Origin: Halicephalobus mephisto
Taxonomy: Eukaryota; Nematoda; Chromadorea; Rhabditida; Panagrolaimidae
NCBI GenBank assembly: GCA_009193035.1
Contig: SWDT01000098.1
Location: 62,001 to 126,000 of the forward strand
Length of the DNA: 64,000 bases
Reading direction: 5' to 3'
Shown: in pieces, positions 34,158 through 45,667 of the stretch
Layout: each line of letters begins with the position of its first letter
How positions within the stretch are numbered: position 1 is the stretch's first letter
Translations under genes and position numbers: made by a program
The notes under the pieces: generated by a model
What the model saw: only the letters and a program-made list of their open reading frames with translations
What the model was told of the DNA's origin: nothing
Database searches by the model: none

Positions 34158-35730
34158 TCAAAGTTCCTGTTTGTAAATGTCGAAAGTAGATTCCGGGATT
34201 AAATGATGGAGAGTCTTGAAGACGAACTCAACACCGTACGGCAAGTGAACTTCTTTCTTGTCTCCGTTCATGTAGGTGAAGAACTGTCGGACTCTTCTTT
34301 CGAGTTTGAGGACAGTTGCGAAGAAGGTATGGCTGAGAGTTTCTGACTTGACGACGTTGTGGCAACTAGCCATTATCTGGTTGACCACAATGGTTCCGGA
34401 TTCGGTCATTGGAGAGAAGACCCCTCTCTCCTCCGTTGTTGAGATCATGGCCACTTGCATGGGGACGAATTCTGAAAGCGTTACACTTGAGAGTTTTGTA
34501 CTTTGTAAGGAAACTGACTTCTGTCATCAGTTTGCCTGAGGAGACAATCCCCCACAGCAACTTCCACAGCATAGACAAGCTTGATACTCTCGGGTTTCGG
34601 GTCTCGACAGTCTATTCGGTGGATGAAATGCTGGGGAGTCAACTTGACTTCTGTTCCATCAACCAGTTGGAGTCGGACGAAAGTCGCTACAATTTCAGGG
34701 AGTCTGTGAACAAAGTTGATGACTTCGTCAAAGATCGTGGAGTTGCCCATCGCGACCTCGACTTTGTCTCCGATCTTGAGTTCATCTAGCCTGATTGGAC
34801 CCGACTCCGTCATGACGAGAGTGTCTCCAGTGAAGCAAGCTGGAACTCCAGAGACCGGGTAGTAATATCCAGGGTTCTGAACGGGTACCACGGCTTCCCC
34901 AATCTGGACGACCTGGTCGTTTGTCTGGGGGGCTTCCAACTGCGCGGGCTGGTCGATCACTTTGTCCAAGATCTTGACGATTTCCGTTCCGGAGTCGAAA
35001 TCAACGTCGTTTACGGTTTCCGGGAGCTCTGGAAGACAATTCATTCTGTGCACAGTCAGTTCATAGGCAACTCTGTGAGGATCAGAAATTTTATTTTTGA
35101 ATGTCGAAAGTAAAAAAGCTTACGATCCGTCTTGTCCATTGATCTTCCTGACATTGGAAATCAAGTCGAATCCTGTTTGACGACCATCTCGAATCACTTC
35201 TCCTCCACTGTAGACCTCTCCCTGGTGGACGATCGGACGTCCGACTTCTGCGGCGAATCTCATGCCGTCGTAGGAACAGCACTGAAGGCCTACTCTGTAA
35301 TCAAAAAGTAAAACTATCAATTATATGATGGAGTAACCCACGTCCCATCTCCATTGTCGATCATCCCACCGACCCAACTGGTGCCAGCACAGGAAGCTGC
35401 GTTGAAGGCCCCGGAGCATCTGGGAGAATCGTCCGTCTGGCAGTTCGACCTCGAGCCGACTCCATCTCGGAGGAATCCATCTTCTCCTTGACTGTTCGCC
35501 TTCAATTAACTCCTTAATTAGTAAAGCAACGATTACCACTAATGACAGACATTGAATTGAGCATCGAATCCCCCATTACTGACACAGAGACAGGAGGGGG
35601 TCGCACACCCCAGGACGAAGTGCCCGCTCTCGAGGACTTCTAGTCGGAACGGAATGGCCCCTGTCCCGCAAAAGGCCCCTTCATTCAGCCTAAGCAAGGA
35701 GACACTAATTAGTAAAAATAAAGCTTTCAT
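34158..35730 (-). CDS. warthog-type hedgehog-related protein with Hint (autoprocessing) domain
   Basis: Five exons, 35730-35551, 35499-35342, 35294-35124, 35072-34519 and 34471-34158, giving 458 residues. A signal peptide (MKALFLLISVSLLRLNEG) is followed by the Wart domain: AFCGTGAIPFRLEVL, GCATPSCLC, RCSGAFNAASC, WVGGMIDN, GLQCCSYDGM. A Pro/Gln-rich linker leads to a Hint domain starting at the nucleophile in CFTGDTLVMTESGP, with the conserved TPQHFIHR (Thr-x2-His) and the closing GTIVVNQIMASCH. The Hint domain should perform autocatalytic cleavage at Gly-Val-Pro-Ala-Cys and release the secreted Wart part. Such proteins act in epidermal, cuticle and glial matrix. The exon 1 donor (AAT/GTCTGT) is weak but is the only one avoiding a stop. 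Confidence 0.9.
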
Positions 35731-36762
35731 TTTCGTATGAAATGGAACAGAATTTGCTCAATAAACAGTTCTGATAATATGACCTGCTTTCCTCGTCGGG
35801 TGATTGATCTTCCCCGAGGAAGTTGACCCAGAAAACCTTCCGATGTTTCCTTTCTTGTCCATGCTCTTTGATTTTATTTTTAGAATGAAAGTTTTTTAAT
35901 TACTTAAAATTTAAACCAGCAGACCGTGTTTTATAACCTTGGTCTCGACGTGAACGATGAATTAATTTCTTTCAACGTTGTTTTTCAACAATTTTCGAGT
36001 ACTTTTTCTATTTTCCTATTTATTAAATAAATGAATGTCTACAAAACTTGACAAATATAAAATAATTAAAAAACAGATTCAGAAGGTCTTGGAAGCAGTG
36101 CCATATGTAGTTATGTACTTGTGCGTGTCGAGACCAAAGTTGAACATTCGATTTTTTCGTTAAAAGACCAGCAACCAGATTTGGGACTGAATTGCAGATA
36201 AACTCGTGTATATCAGAACTACTCTTTAAAATGTCCAAACAAATGCAGGAGAAGAAAATTGTTTAATTGAAAAGTGCTAGTTATACTACGAACGATCTTT
36301 GATTTAATATTCAACTGCAGTTTGATTACTGGTTCTTGGAGTACAAAATCAGTCAAGTGTTTTTAACGGATTATGATCTTTTATAATTTAATGCATATTG
36401 GGTAAATTCGAAGAGATTTTTGTTAAATATTTTAGAATCTACTCAAATTTTGTGTAAACTTTAAAAATTTAAGAAAATTTCTTTTTAAATTTTATTCTTT
36501 TTGTGGATTTCTTACTCATTTCGATTCAATTTTACACACTAATTTTGACGACTAAAAGTGATTATCTTTGTTTAGAAAATTGAAAATGTAAAATAAAAAT
36601 CGATAAAAAAAAGTTAGAGTTTTCAATTTCGATAAAATTATAAAAAGAGTCCTGGATTTTTCATAAAAAAATTACTTCGAATTTGGTCCACTGTACTCTG
36701 AGTTATATGATCATAATCCGTCAACAACACTTACGATATTGTATAGTTGAGATTGTAGTAAA
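35731..36762. other. intergenic, very AT-rich
   Basis: About 1 kb between the warthog gene and the LRAT-type gene. The 36300-36660 part is extremely A/T-rich. Short minus-strand frames (for example 36023-36238) have no support. Confidence 0.4.
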
Positions 36763-37687
36763 CTACAGTGCAAGTAATACTGGAATTATTAAAACCGTGG
36801 CTGCTTTGACCCCGAACTTGATCAAGAGGTCTCGATCGGTCATTATTTCCCTTCCTCTGACACAAAGAGTTGCAAAGTGCTGGCAGTTTTGCATCAGTAA
36901 ATTGTAATTTTCCGCCTGATGCTGGTCATCGGCGAGGAATCGGGCGATGATCACAATGTCGTCTTTGTATCTCCGACGGTAACAGTGTGCCTGAAGGGAT
37001 GGACGAAATTCTTAAAACCTAAGTTAATAAACTCACAACAATCCGCAGACCAACGTTGGGTTTCTCTAGAAAATCCTCCAGTGTGTCGATCCTTGCACAA
37101 GCTTTTTTCTTGCTGAAGATCTGTGTTATGAGTTTATTAGTTTTGTTTTCGGTGCTTATGTGAGCGACGAGACCATCTCCCAAGTAGATCCCTTCATGAT
37201 TACCTGCCTTCACGATCTTCCCAAGAGGTTCAATCAGGAAGCGCTGGATGTGATCTCCGGGAAGAATATAATCATCAGGTCTTGTCAGAAATCCATCAGG
37301 AACAGCGCGGATTCTGAAGGCGAAGTTATCATCAAAGTCCCCAGTCGAGAGCTTCCCCAGTTTCTCTATTCTATAATCCAAAGCTTTTTTGTAATCATGG
37401 AAATCCTTCTGCTCCAGGATATCGTTGGGCTGAGCTTCTTGACATCTAATCTCCCTGTAGCCCCAATGATCTTCCTCTAGGATCAGAGTAACTCGGAAGC
37501 ATTTAGTTTTTCGTATCAAAATACCAGTTATTTCCAGAGTTAGGATAATCACAAAGAATTGATCGAAAGGAGTCGTTCCCCAGAATCTTTCCTCTTCTTC
37601 TTTGCCGAGATTCACATTGGCGAGAATATCCTTGACTCGTTTACGAAAAGTCCGAGGGACTTTCTTTTTCGGGATAGCCCGATCCAT
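36763..37687 (-). CDS. LRAT/H-REV107-type (NlpC/P60 fold) domain protein
   Basis: Two exons, 37687-37037 and 36990-36763, joined in phase 0, giving 292 residues. The second half holds the LRAT domain. PGDHIQRFLIEPLGKIVKAG is followed by the catalytic-His segment NHEGIYLGDGLVAHIS, then QNCQHFATLCVRGRE, which matches the NCEHF motif with the nucleophilic Cys. A hydrophobic C-terminus (AATVLIIPVLLAL) suggests membrane anchoring as in H-REV107/PLAAT acyltransferases. The N-terminal 130 residues are charged and not recognised, and a short unspliced intron within about 37480-37560 cannot be excluded because that segment is AT-rich and hydrophobic. Likely role: lipid acyl transfer or a structural homologue such as EGL-26. 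Confidence 0.82.
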
Positions 37688-38392
37688 GAAAAAATATTCC
37701 AAAAAAATTAGGCACAACTGTTAACAGATTTCGAAATAGAAATAAAGAGGAACACTCCTATGAAGTATGTAACCAATCAATTGATAAGCTTATTCTCATT
37801 TATATGTAGACCAAAACAGGAAACTTAGCAAAGCTATCAGCATATCAAGGGTTTTCAGCATGTGAACACCATCAAAATATTGCACTAATCACGGTTATCA
37901 GTGGATGAATCATATATTCTAAGAAAAGTTTTACTCTTTTTGTAATAAAAAAGCATAATTGTGTTCTTGGAAGAGATTCCATGTAATTCTGAATTATTTA
38001 TAAATTTAAAAAAATAACAACATTAATCCCAGAGCAGTCATCAGGAGCTCCGTCTTCTGTCCTCGATGGAGTCCGGAAGCACTTTTAACTTCTTTGGAAG
38101 CACGGAAACGACTCAATTGGGTTCAGAATCCCGTTGTTAACTCCAGATTGTCAATTATTGATTTCTAAACGAACGTTGGCGTGAAGCTATCATTTTCAGG
38201 AACGACGTCAAGACTTCTATGATCTCTGGTTCGGATAGATTATTTTTCATAATTTTCATTTAAGGGTTTTGGTTTGTGTTTCCTTAATCCACAATTGAAA
38301 TTGAAAACGAATGCCCTTGTTTGCAGAGGTTGGCTGCCTCCTTTAATTTCACGAGAATTTGCTTTCTTATAATTATTTTGTCCATTAGAAGA
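37688..38392. other. intergenic with unresolved coding-like patches
   Basis: 700 bases between divergent genes. On the minus strand two short coding-like patches are seen: a 31-codon ATG frame (38257 down to about 38165, MKNNLSEPEIIEVLTSFLK) and, further downstream at about 38050-38150, frames ending FPCFQRS or LPKKLKVLPDSIED. I could not build a complete gene, and they may be a relic. Confidence 0.3.
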
Positions 38393-40035
38393 ATGAGTAA
38401 AGCTTCTTTGTTGCCTAAGGCGAAACAAATCCACAGGAATATCTCCAAGTGGGGATGGTCCATAGAAACGGATGAAGATCGGGAGAAAGCGATCGAGAGG
38501 AAATTTGGACGAGTCAAATGGCTGTTAAAGACCACTGGGTTCTACACGGAGGACTTTGACAACTTCGGATTAGCTTCAAAGATCTTTTTCGTTTTGAGGG
38601 AAGTTGTTGTTGTCGGGATGTGTAGGTTTACTTTATTCTATGTTCATACGAAGATGGTTTTAGGTGGATATTCCGCTATCAACATACTTATTCTTCTAAT
38701 CCTCGATGATGTCTATGACGAGAAGAGTCTCCAAGAGTTCCTGATGTGCAACTGGGCTTGGCAGTCTTTGTTTAGCATAGTAAGTCTCCGTTTAGTAAAA
38801 ATATAGAAGAAATAATCCAATATAGGGCTGCTTTATATAATTAAAATCATTCGTACAAAGATATCCTATATTAATTGATTTTGATGATGTACAACATTTT
38901 TACACCAAATTTTCCTCAATTGTACTCACAATTTCATGAATATACTTAAATTTCCATCAATTTATTATTTTTCAGATCTTTTTGATTTACTGGCAACATA
39001 GGGGATATATTAAACAACTTTTCGAAACTGTGCATTGGCCAACAACATCAAGAAAACACACATCCACTCGGAGAGTCATCAACTTGGCTTTCCTCTTTCA
39101 CTTGCTCTTCACTGTCTTCTTGTTTTGCCTCATCCTTGTCCATTTGGCTCTGTGGTTCACAAATAAACTAATAGATGTTAGAATCGACATCGAAAGGGTC
39201 AACATCTTCGGACATCCGATGATCTCTTTCTTGTGTGCTTGTTACTTTTTCTATGTCTACGGCGTTCTCCTGACCTTTTACATCATCATTTCGGTCGTTG
39301 TTCATCATGAGCTAAAGAAATTCAACCATGAACTAATGAATCTCGGGAAGGACAGAACAACAAACATGGAGAATGAGATTTTGAAGATGTACATAACTCA
39401 CACTAAGCTGATAAATATAGTGAGATCTGTCGATAACTTTTTTGAAGTTCGTTGATTGCATGATTATTTCTGAATTGAAGATGAATTTAGGTATACACCT
39501 TTGTGCTGATCGGTTTGAACATCCCATTATCCGTCTTCACTCTTCTGAACACGTTTGCAAGCACAAAGTCACTTCTGGATTTCTCTGTCAACATCCCCGC
39601 TGTTGTTTTCTGTTTTATCGAACTCGCTGGATTGACATTGGTTCCAGCAAAGTTGCATGCAGAGGTAAGACAGGAGATACTCATTTATCCTAGTTGATAT
39701 CTTCCAGATTCTTAAAGTAGAAGGCTTGATTTACGGAAACCCCCGCGTTTGGTACCCTTACAACGAAAACGTGTATCTAATTGCTTCGACGTTTGTTTCG
39801 CATATACAACAGAGAAATCTCGGAATTTCCCTGTGGGGCTTCGCTCTGTTGACGAAGCCGACAATATTGACGGTTGGTTTTTGATAATTGAACCTGAATT
39901 GGTTAAACACGTGAATTTCCTCTTCAGACCTTGTCCTTGACAATAACGTTCCTGACCTTCTCTCTTCAAGTGAAATTCAACAGAGATGCCATTGCTGCAG
40001 CTAGAATACTTTCAAACACAACAATTACCTTATAG
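38393..40035 (+). CDS. 7TM chemoreceptor, gustatory-receptor-like, tandem copy A
   Basis: Five exons, 38393-38779, 38976-39446, 39491-39664, 39708-39872 and 39928-40035, giving 434 residues. Several long hydrophobic helices are visible (INLAFLFHLLFTVFLFCLIL, FLCACYFFYVYGVLLTFYIII, IPAVVFCFIELAGLTLVPA). An intracellular-type loop ELKKFNHELMNLGK precedes helix 5, and the C-terminal block NLGISLWGFALLTKP is followed by the last helix. Exon boundaries and these motifs are shared with the two following genes, so this is a tandem family. The last helix reads TITFLTFSLQ, resembling the TY-hhhhh-QF signature of insect gustatory receptors, so I place it in the GR-related (gur/srr-like) 7TM group. Ligand unknown; presumably on sensory neuron membranes. 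Confidence 0.72.
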
Positions 40036-40269
40036 AATTCTGTTTTCCATTCATTAAACAGTTTATAGCCTAAAAATTAAAGATTGTCATTTGACTTGCT
40101 CCAGCAGATACCATTCTTTTAATTACCTCCTTTTTCCTGACTGCCTGCTCTTTACATTCGTATACGACGTTTTCAAGTTGGTTTTTAAGACGGAAGGACA
40201 AGTGACTCATTTTTCTTCAGTGGTGTCGTCTTTCTGGTTTCTGTCCAAATTTGGAACTAAAACACCGGA

Positions 40270-41733
40270 ATGCTAAGGAAAATGGCTCAATCTCATGCTG
40301 AGAGAATCCTCAAAATTGCCTTGGGAGATCCCTTCGAGACTCCAGAAGAGCAAAAACGAGCCATCAGTGTTAAATTTACGTGGCCTTTGAGACTGTTGAG
40401 GTCGACTTTGATGTACTATGGAGTCAGGAAACCCGGGATCAAGAATGGGATTATTTATTACTGTAGAACGTTGCTGGCTTATTTGTTTGTTTTCATCGGT
40501 AAGGAGTAATTTTTAACTTTAATTACAAGTAAATTTAGGACTGTACAACTGCGGTTTCCAAATCTCGCTTTTGATCGAGAAATGGGGGTCGGAGAGCAGT
40601 ATCGCTACTATCGTCTTAATCTCCTGGGGTGCCCAATGTACTCTCTCAATGGTGGGATCAGGAAACGAACAAAAATAAATGGAAAATCCCTTTCAGATAT
40701 TCCTCCTTTATTGGCAGCACCACGGATGCATCAAAGAAATTCTGAAGCGAGTTCATGTTCCCAACATGACCAAAGAGTACACCAAAACTCGGAAGTCCAT
40801 CCATAGAACGATGGTTGCTTCTCTTCTTATTTTCCTTCTCGCGATTATATTCTTTGTAGTCATAGCCATTGTGCACAAATATAAACTAGGAGATGCGGCT
40901 TTATTCAACTTGTCGGAGTTTAACTCCTTTGTGAACCCTGCTCTGCTGCCTCTTCAGCTGATATTCGGTCTCCACGCATTCTTTGTTTGGAACATCTGCA
41001 TCACTTTCCACATCATCATCAACAGCGTCGTCGTGTTTGAACTGGAGGAATTCAACAAGAAACTCAAGAACATCGGGAAAGACGTCCAAACCCCCGAGGT
41101 GCTGGGAGACCATCTCTTGTCCCTCTTCGTGAAGCACATAAACTTGGCGAAAATGGTCCGAGCTGTGGACGATGCTTTCGAAGTTTACACTTTCGTCATG
41201 GTTGTTATATTTTTATCCCATGGATTACAGTAATTCAGTTCAGGTAGGAGCGAATATCCCCACGATGATTTTCTCCTTGTTGATGGCCTTGAAGGCCGTT
41301 TCGAAGTCGTGGGTTGTCATGACCTTGGCTCTTCCCGGAGTCTTGTTCTCTGTCGTTGAGTTGATCGGGTTGACGGCGGTTCCTGCAAAGCTACACGATG
41401 CTGTAAGTCCGTTATTGACAGTATTAATTAACAAACCATAACATTAGATAAGAAAAGTAGAATCAATCATGTACAGTAACACAAACATCTGGAGTCCTTT
41501 CAACGAGAGGACCTACTTGATTGCCTCTGCCTTCGTCGCCCACGTCAGACAGACCAATTTGGGCATTTCCCTCTGGGGCTTCGCCATTGTCTCGAAGCCG
41601 TTGATCCTCACCGTAGGCTTACTGTAATTACTACTAAAAAGGAAATAACTATTTTCAGACAATCTCCTTAACAGCGACGTACCTTGGTTTGCTGTTGGAG
41701 TTGGATAATGATGATGACATTAAAAATCCTTAA
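40270..41733 (+). CDS. 7TM chemoreceptor, gustatory-receptor-like, tandem copy B
   Basis: Six exons, 40270-40498, 40539-40651, 40697-41200, 41244-41402, 41448-41612 and 41659-41733, giving 414 residues. It is aligned along its whole length with copies A and C: LYWQHHGCIKEILKRVHVP in the first loop, FHIIINSVVVFELEEFNKKL, KMVRAVDDAFEVYTFVMV, GVLFSVVELIGLTAVPAKLH and NLGISLWGFAIVSKPLILT. The last helix TATYLGLLLEL is the best fit in this trio to the GR TY-hhhhh-QF motif. The exon 3 donor (ATG/GTTGTT) was chosen because it restores the motif VYTFVMVGANIP seen in the paralogues. ATG at 40270, with an alternative at 40282. Confidence 0.72.
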
Positions 41734-41830
41734 TAAATTGGTTCATATTTAGCATAAAATTAGAAACATATCATAACTCGTTCTCGACGATCGATATCTG
41801 ATCACTTTGAGGATGCTTTTACCCTTTTAG

Positions 41831-43229
41831 ATGAACATTGACGGGTCCTACGGAGGATATTCCACTCACCTCGCCAAATGCGTCAACATCCAATTCGCCG
41901 AGGAATCCAACAACAACCAGGTTTTGATGGAGACCATTCATCAGGAAGAACCCAAAATGGAGGAATTCCCTCTGAGTGTGGAGCTTGCCCGAGTCAGAAA
42001 ACTGCTAAAGTTTTTCAGATGTGCTTTCTTCGTGGGGATTCCTCGAATGACCCTGATTATCAACCAGATTATTTGGATGGCTATCATATTATTTCGTGAG
42101 TTGTATCACTGTCGACACTATCAGTCATTTATTCTATTTAGAAATCTTCGGCATGATCTACTTCTTGTACGTCACCTCGATCATCGAACTCGACAACAAA
42201 ACCATCGTCTTCACTTTCACACGGTGTTTCCAGACAATACAGTTCATTATAACCATGACCGCGATGCTCTACTGGCAAAGAACGGGGAGATTCAAGAACT
42301 ACGTGGCTCTTCTGCACTTACCCCAGAAGTCAGCCGGGTGCATCAAGTACAGGAAGAACCTAAGTAGGACGATCTGCTATCTCTACGGCGTCATCGCTAT
42401 AATCATCGGCTTCTTTTCCATTTTCGAGGTCATCATGCTCTTTGACATCGATGTGGACATTTTCAACCCGCTGTTCTTCAAGATCTTCAGGACTTACAAG
42501 GTCACGACGATTTTGCACTTTGTGGTTATCGTATATTCGTCCATCTGCACCAGTGTCTGTATGTTCCTTTATTGTATCTTCACCTATGGAGGCGTCTTGG
42601 AAGTACGGTACTTCAATGAGAGGCTGGAGACCATCGGGAAGGAGAGCAAGGACAGCATCCTAGAGGACATGATGCAGCTGATCAGGGATCACGCCCAGTT
42701 GAGTGAAGCCATCAGGAATCTGGACTCCATGTGCGAAGTGAGGTTTTTCCTGAATGTGCACATTGATCGAGTCTTTTAGATCTTCGTATTCGTCATGATA
42801 GCCAGCACAATCCCCATTACGGTATTCACAGTGCTCCAACTGCTGTCCATCAAAGGCCTCCCCTGGATCAACATGGTGATCTCCCTCCCCATGTTGTTCT
42901 TCTGCATCGCCCTTCTCACTGCTCTGACTGGAATCCCTGCGGCTCTCTACAAGGAATTAAATCAGTCGAAACACCATCTGTACAGCAACATCAAGATCTG
43001 GGAGGTCTGCGACAAGAACGTCTTCCACGTGGCCAACTCCCTCGCCGGTCATCTGAATCAACCTGATCTAGGGATATCCGTCTGGGGATTCGCGATTGTG
43101 TCAAAACCTTTGATTCTTACTGTAAGTTTTACTTTTACTTCTTTGAATGAAATTGGATTTCAGACAATTTCCGTAATGGTGACTTGTATGGCCTTCCTTA
43201 TAGAGCTCAGAAAACGACCGCAAATATAG
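41831..43229 (+). CDS. 7TM chemoreceptor, gustatory-receptor-like, tandem copy C
   Basis: Four exons, 41831-42095, 42142-42737, 42780-43121 and 43164-43229, giving 422 residues. It has fewer introns than copies A and B: the first two loops are in one exon. The start ATG directly follows CCCTTTTAG, a likely spliced-leader acceptor, 98 bases after copy B. Family motifs: AMLYWQRTGRFKNYVALLH, GGVLEVRYFNERLETIGK, SMCEIFVFVMIASTIP and DLGISVWGFAIVSKPLILT. The exons are GC-richer than those of copy A. The last helix ends MAFLIELR. A poly(A) signal AATAAA is at 43297-43302. Confidence 0.72.
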
Positions 43230-43469
43230 CATCCGGAAGAATCTCAAATTTTGTTCTTATTTACATTTGTGTGAAGTTAGATAAACATTAATTGCAAATA
43301 AACACGATCTTTGAGAATTTAGGAAACAATTCGAAAAGGGAAAATGTTGCAAAATTGGCCAAGTGCGAACGAACGATAATTGAACTCACATGTTGTGAAA
43401 CGGGAACGCTTGATATATCGATCTCACTTGTTTCTCTTCCTTTATCTACTTTCTGTCCTATCCTCAACG

Positions 43470-44127
43470 ATGACCGATTACGACAAGCTTGCCGAGAAGC
43501 TCAGACATCCAGATAACCCAATTGTCTTCTTTGAGATGGCGGCAGGGGGTGCTCCAATCGGTACAATCAAAATGGAGTTGTTCGCCGACGTTGTCCCCAA
43601 AACCGCCGAGAACTTCCGTCAATTCTGCACTGGAGAATTCAGAAGGGACGGAGTACCTGTGGGGTACAAAAACAGTCAATTCCACAGAGTTGTCAAGGAT
43701 TTCATGATTCAAGGAGGAGATTTCATCAATGTAAGTTGTTTCGTAAGTAATCTCGTGCTTATTCGCGAATCCATTGTAGGGCGACGGAACAGGCATGTCC
43801 AGCATTTACGGCACCAAATTCCCTGACGAAAACTTCATCATGAAGCACACAGAACCTGGTATTTTATCAATGGCTAATGCGGGACCAGGTACGTTTGTGG
43901 TTGTTCTTTGTTGCGGATTTTATGGTGGATTATTGATTCTTTCAGATACTAATGGTTGCCAATTCTTCATCACGTGTGCCAAGTGCGACTTCCTAGATAA
44001 CAAACACGTGGTTTTCGGTCGTGTTCTGGATGGATTACTAACTGTGAGGAAGATCGAGAATGTTCCGACAGGATCGAATAACCGTCCCAATTTGCCGATT
44101 CTGATTGAACAATGTGGTCAGCTTTGA
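43470..44127 (+). CDS. cyn-11: cyclophilin H (U4/U6 snRNP-associated peptidyl-prolyl isomerase)
   Basis: Three exons, 43470-43730, 43780-43888 and 43946-44127, giving 183 residues. A single cyclophilin domain with catalytic motifs [15 protein letters not shown] (Arg/Phe), [16 protein letters not shown] and [18 protein letters not shown]. The [11 protein letters not shown] and [11 protein letters not shown] insertions match PPIH, the spliceosomal cyclophilin that binds PRP4 in the tri-snRNP, which is CYN-11 in C. elegans. First gene of a same-strand trio with rab-21 and mrps-33, separated by 143 and 247 bases with acceptors in front of each start, so probably operonic. From memory cyn-11 and rab-21 are also neighbours in C. 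elegans. Confidence 0.95.
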
Positions 44128-44270
44128 TGGGATATTTTTTGTTTCTATTTGTTGAATTTGAAAGTTGAACGGGAAATCTTTTTTGGTCGACTGTCGTACT
44201 GGTTTTTGACCGGGATTTATCTATTTCCGTTTATTGATTCTCTCGATCGTTAAATCTCATTTCCAGGATT

Positions 44271-44955
44271 ATGGACGACGCTGGAACTTCTGAATTAGAA
44301 GCGTTCAAGGTGGTTTTACTAGGCGAAGGTGCTGTTGGCAAGAGTTCCATCTTGTTGAGGTACATTGAGAACAAGTTTAATCACAAACACTTGTCCACTA
44401 CTCAGGTTTGGTTCAGTTTCATCTTGGCTGGGGCTGATTCATGTATTTCAGGCGTCATTTACATCTAGAAAACTAACAGTCGATGGCAAAACCATTGAAT
44501 TGAATATATGGGACACTGCTGGCCAGGAAAAGTACCATTCCCTTGGCCCGATCTACTATCGTGGAAGTCAAGGGGCGATCCTCATTTACGACATTACCGA
44601 CAGCAGGTCGTTCGAAAGGATCAAGAATTGGGTGAGAGAACTGCAGGAAGTTCTGAAGGGCTCAGCTTGTCTTGTTGTCGTCGGCAACAAAGTGGATCTT
44701 GAAGAAAACCGAGTTGTCGACCTGCAAGTAGCGAAAGAATACTCTGAGTCCGTGGGAGCCCTTTACCTTGAATGCAGTGCGAAGGAGAACATTGGAATCA
44801 ACTCCCTCTTCGATGAGGTGGCCAAGTTGATGATTACCCGGGCGAGGGAAACTACTCTCACAAGAAACAGCTCACTCCGTCGAAGCAGCTCCAGAAGGGC
44901 CATCCAAGTGGTAGATGATGAAGTGCCACCTCCGAAAAAAGGATGTTGTGGATGA
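44271..44955 (+). CDS. rab-21: Rab21 small GTPase
   Basis: Two exons, 44271-44405 and 44452-44955, giving 212 residues. G-domain motifs: P-loop GEGAVGKSS, switch I TTQASF, switch II WDTAGQEKYHSLGPIYYRGS, NKVD and ECSAKEN. The combination FKVVLLGEG...RYIENKFNHKHLSTTQASF and the C-terminus ending KKGCCG, a double-Cys geranylgeranylation signal, match Rab21. It regulates early endosome traffic and integrin recycling. The ATG is four bases downstream of TTTCCAG, a likely spliced-leader (SL2 type) acceptor. Second gene of the probable cyn-11 operon. Confidence 0.94.
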
Positions 44956-45202
44956 CTGAAGAATCTCGTCGATTGTCTGTGATTCAATTTTGCGGGAAGA
45001 TCGCCGGTAGTAACGCTTATCAATTTGTATCGCGCAGTTTTTCATTTTTAAACTTCAAAATCTTAACGAAAATCCAGTACGGATAGACTATCAGATAAAA
45101 GAGACATTTAGGAGTAAAATTGTTGCAACTGGTTATTTACCAATGATTACTTTTGAAGTTTTTTAGTCTTCTCGTCCGTTCAAATTTGGCTTGTTTCAGA
45201 CA

Positions 45203-45583
45203 ATGTCCGGCCCTCAGATCGCCTCACGAATCGCTCATGTGACCAGAGGATTATCTCAACCTACTCCCTACGGAAAGCGGATGGATCGTCTGTCGAACAG
45301 AATATTTGGTGAAGTGGTTCGACCAACTGACGTTCGTTCCCACAAGGTTGTCAGAGTCATGTCCGCAGAACCCCTCGAGCAGAGAGAAGACAAGAGTGTC
45401 AATTACTTCCCCAATCTGCCCATGTTCCACTATCTCACCAAGATGCTCAGATTCCATGGTCTCTTCTTCGATGATCACGTTATTTGGAGGAAAGTGCAAG
45501 ACGAACTCAAGATTCTTCGAGGAAAAGTTGTCCGCCCAGTCATTGGTCAAGGAAAACGAGCTCAGCTCAGAGGAAAGAAATGA
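45203..45583 (+). CDS. mrps-33: mitochondrial ribosomal protein S33
   Basis: Single exon, 126 residues. It contains the mS33 core: YGKRMDRLSNRIFGEVVRPT, KVVRVMSAEPL, YFPNLPMFHYLTKMLRFHGL and ELKILRGK, followed by a basic tail, as in human MRPS33. The N-terminal 22 residues (MSGPQIASRIAHVTRGLS) are basic and amphipathic and may serve mitochondrial import. The ATG lies three bases after TTGTTTCAG, a trans-splice acceptor, 247 bases after rab-21. The convergent MHF1-like gene stops only 84 bases downstream. Confidence 0.9.
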   Translation: MSGPQIASRIAHVTRGLSQPTPYGKRMDRLSNRIFGEVVRPTDVRSHKVVRVMSAEPLEQREDKSVNYFPNLPMFHYLTKMLRFHGLFFDDHVIWRKVQDELKILRGKVVRPVIGQGKRAQLRGKK

Positions 45584-45667
45584 CCAGTTAGAACCCTTTA
45601 GTTGTAGTTGAGAAATGGGTAAAAATATTATTTGCAAAAAACAAAACCCGCAAGGATACCTTACAAT

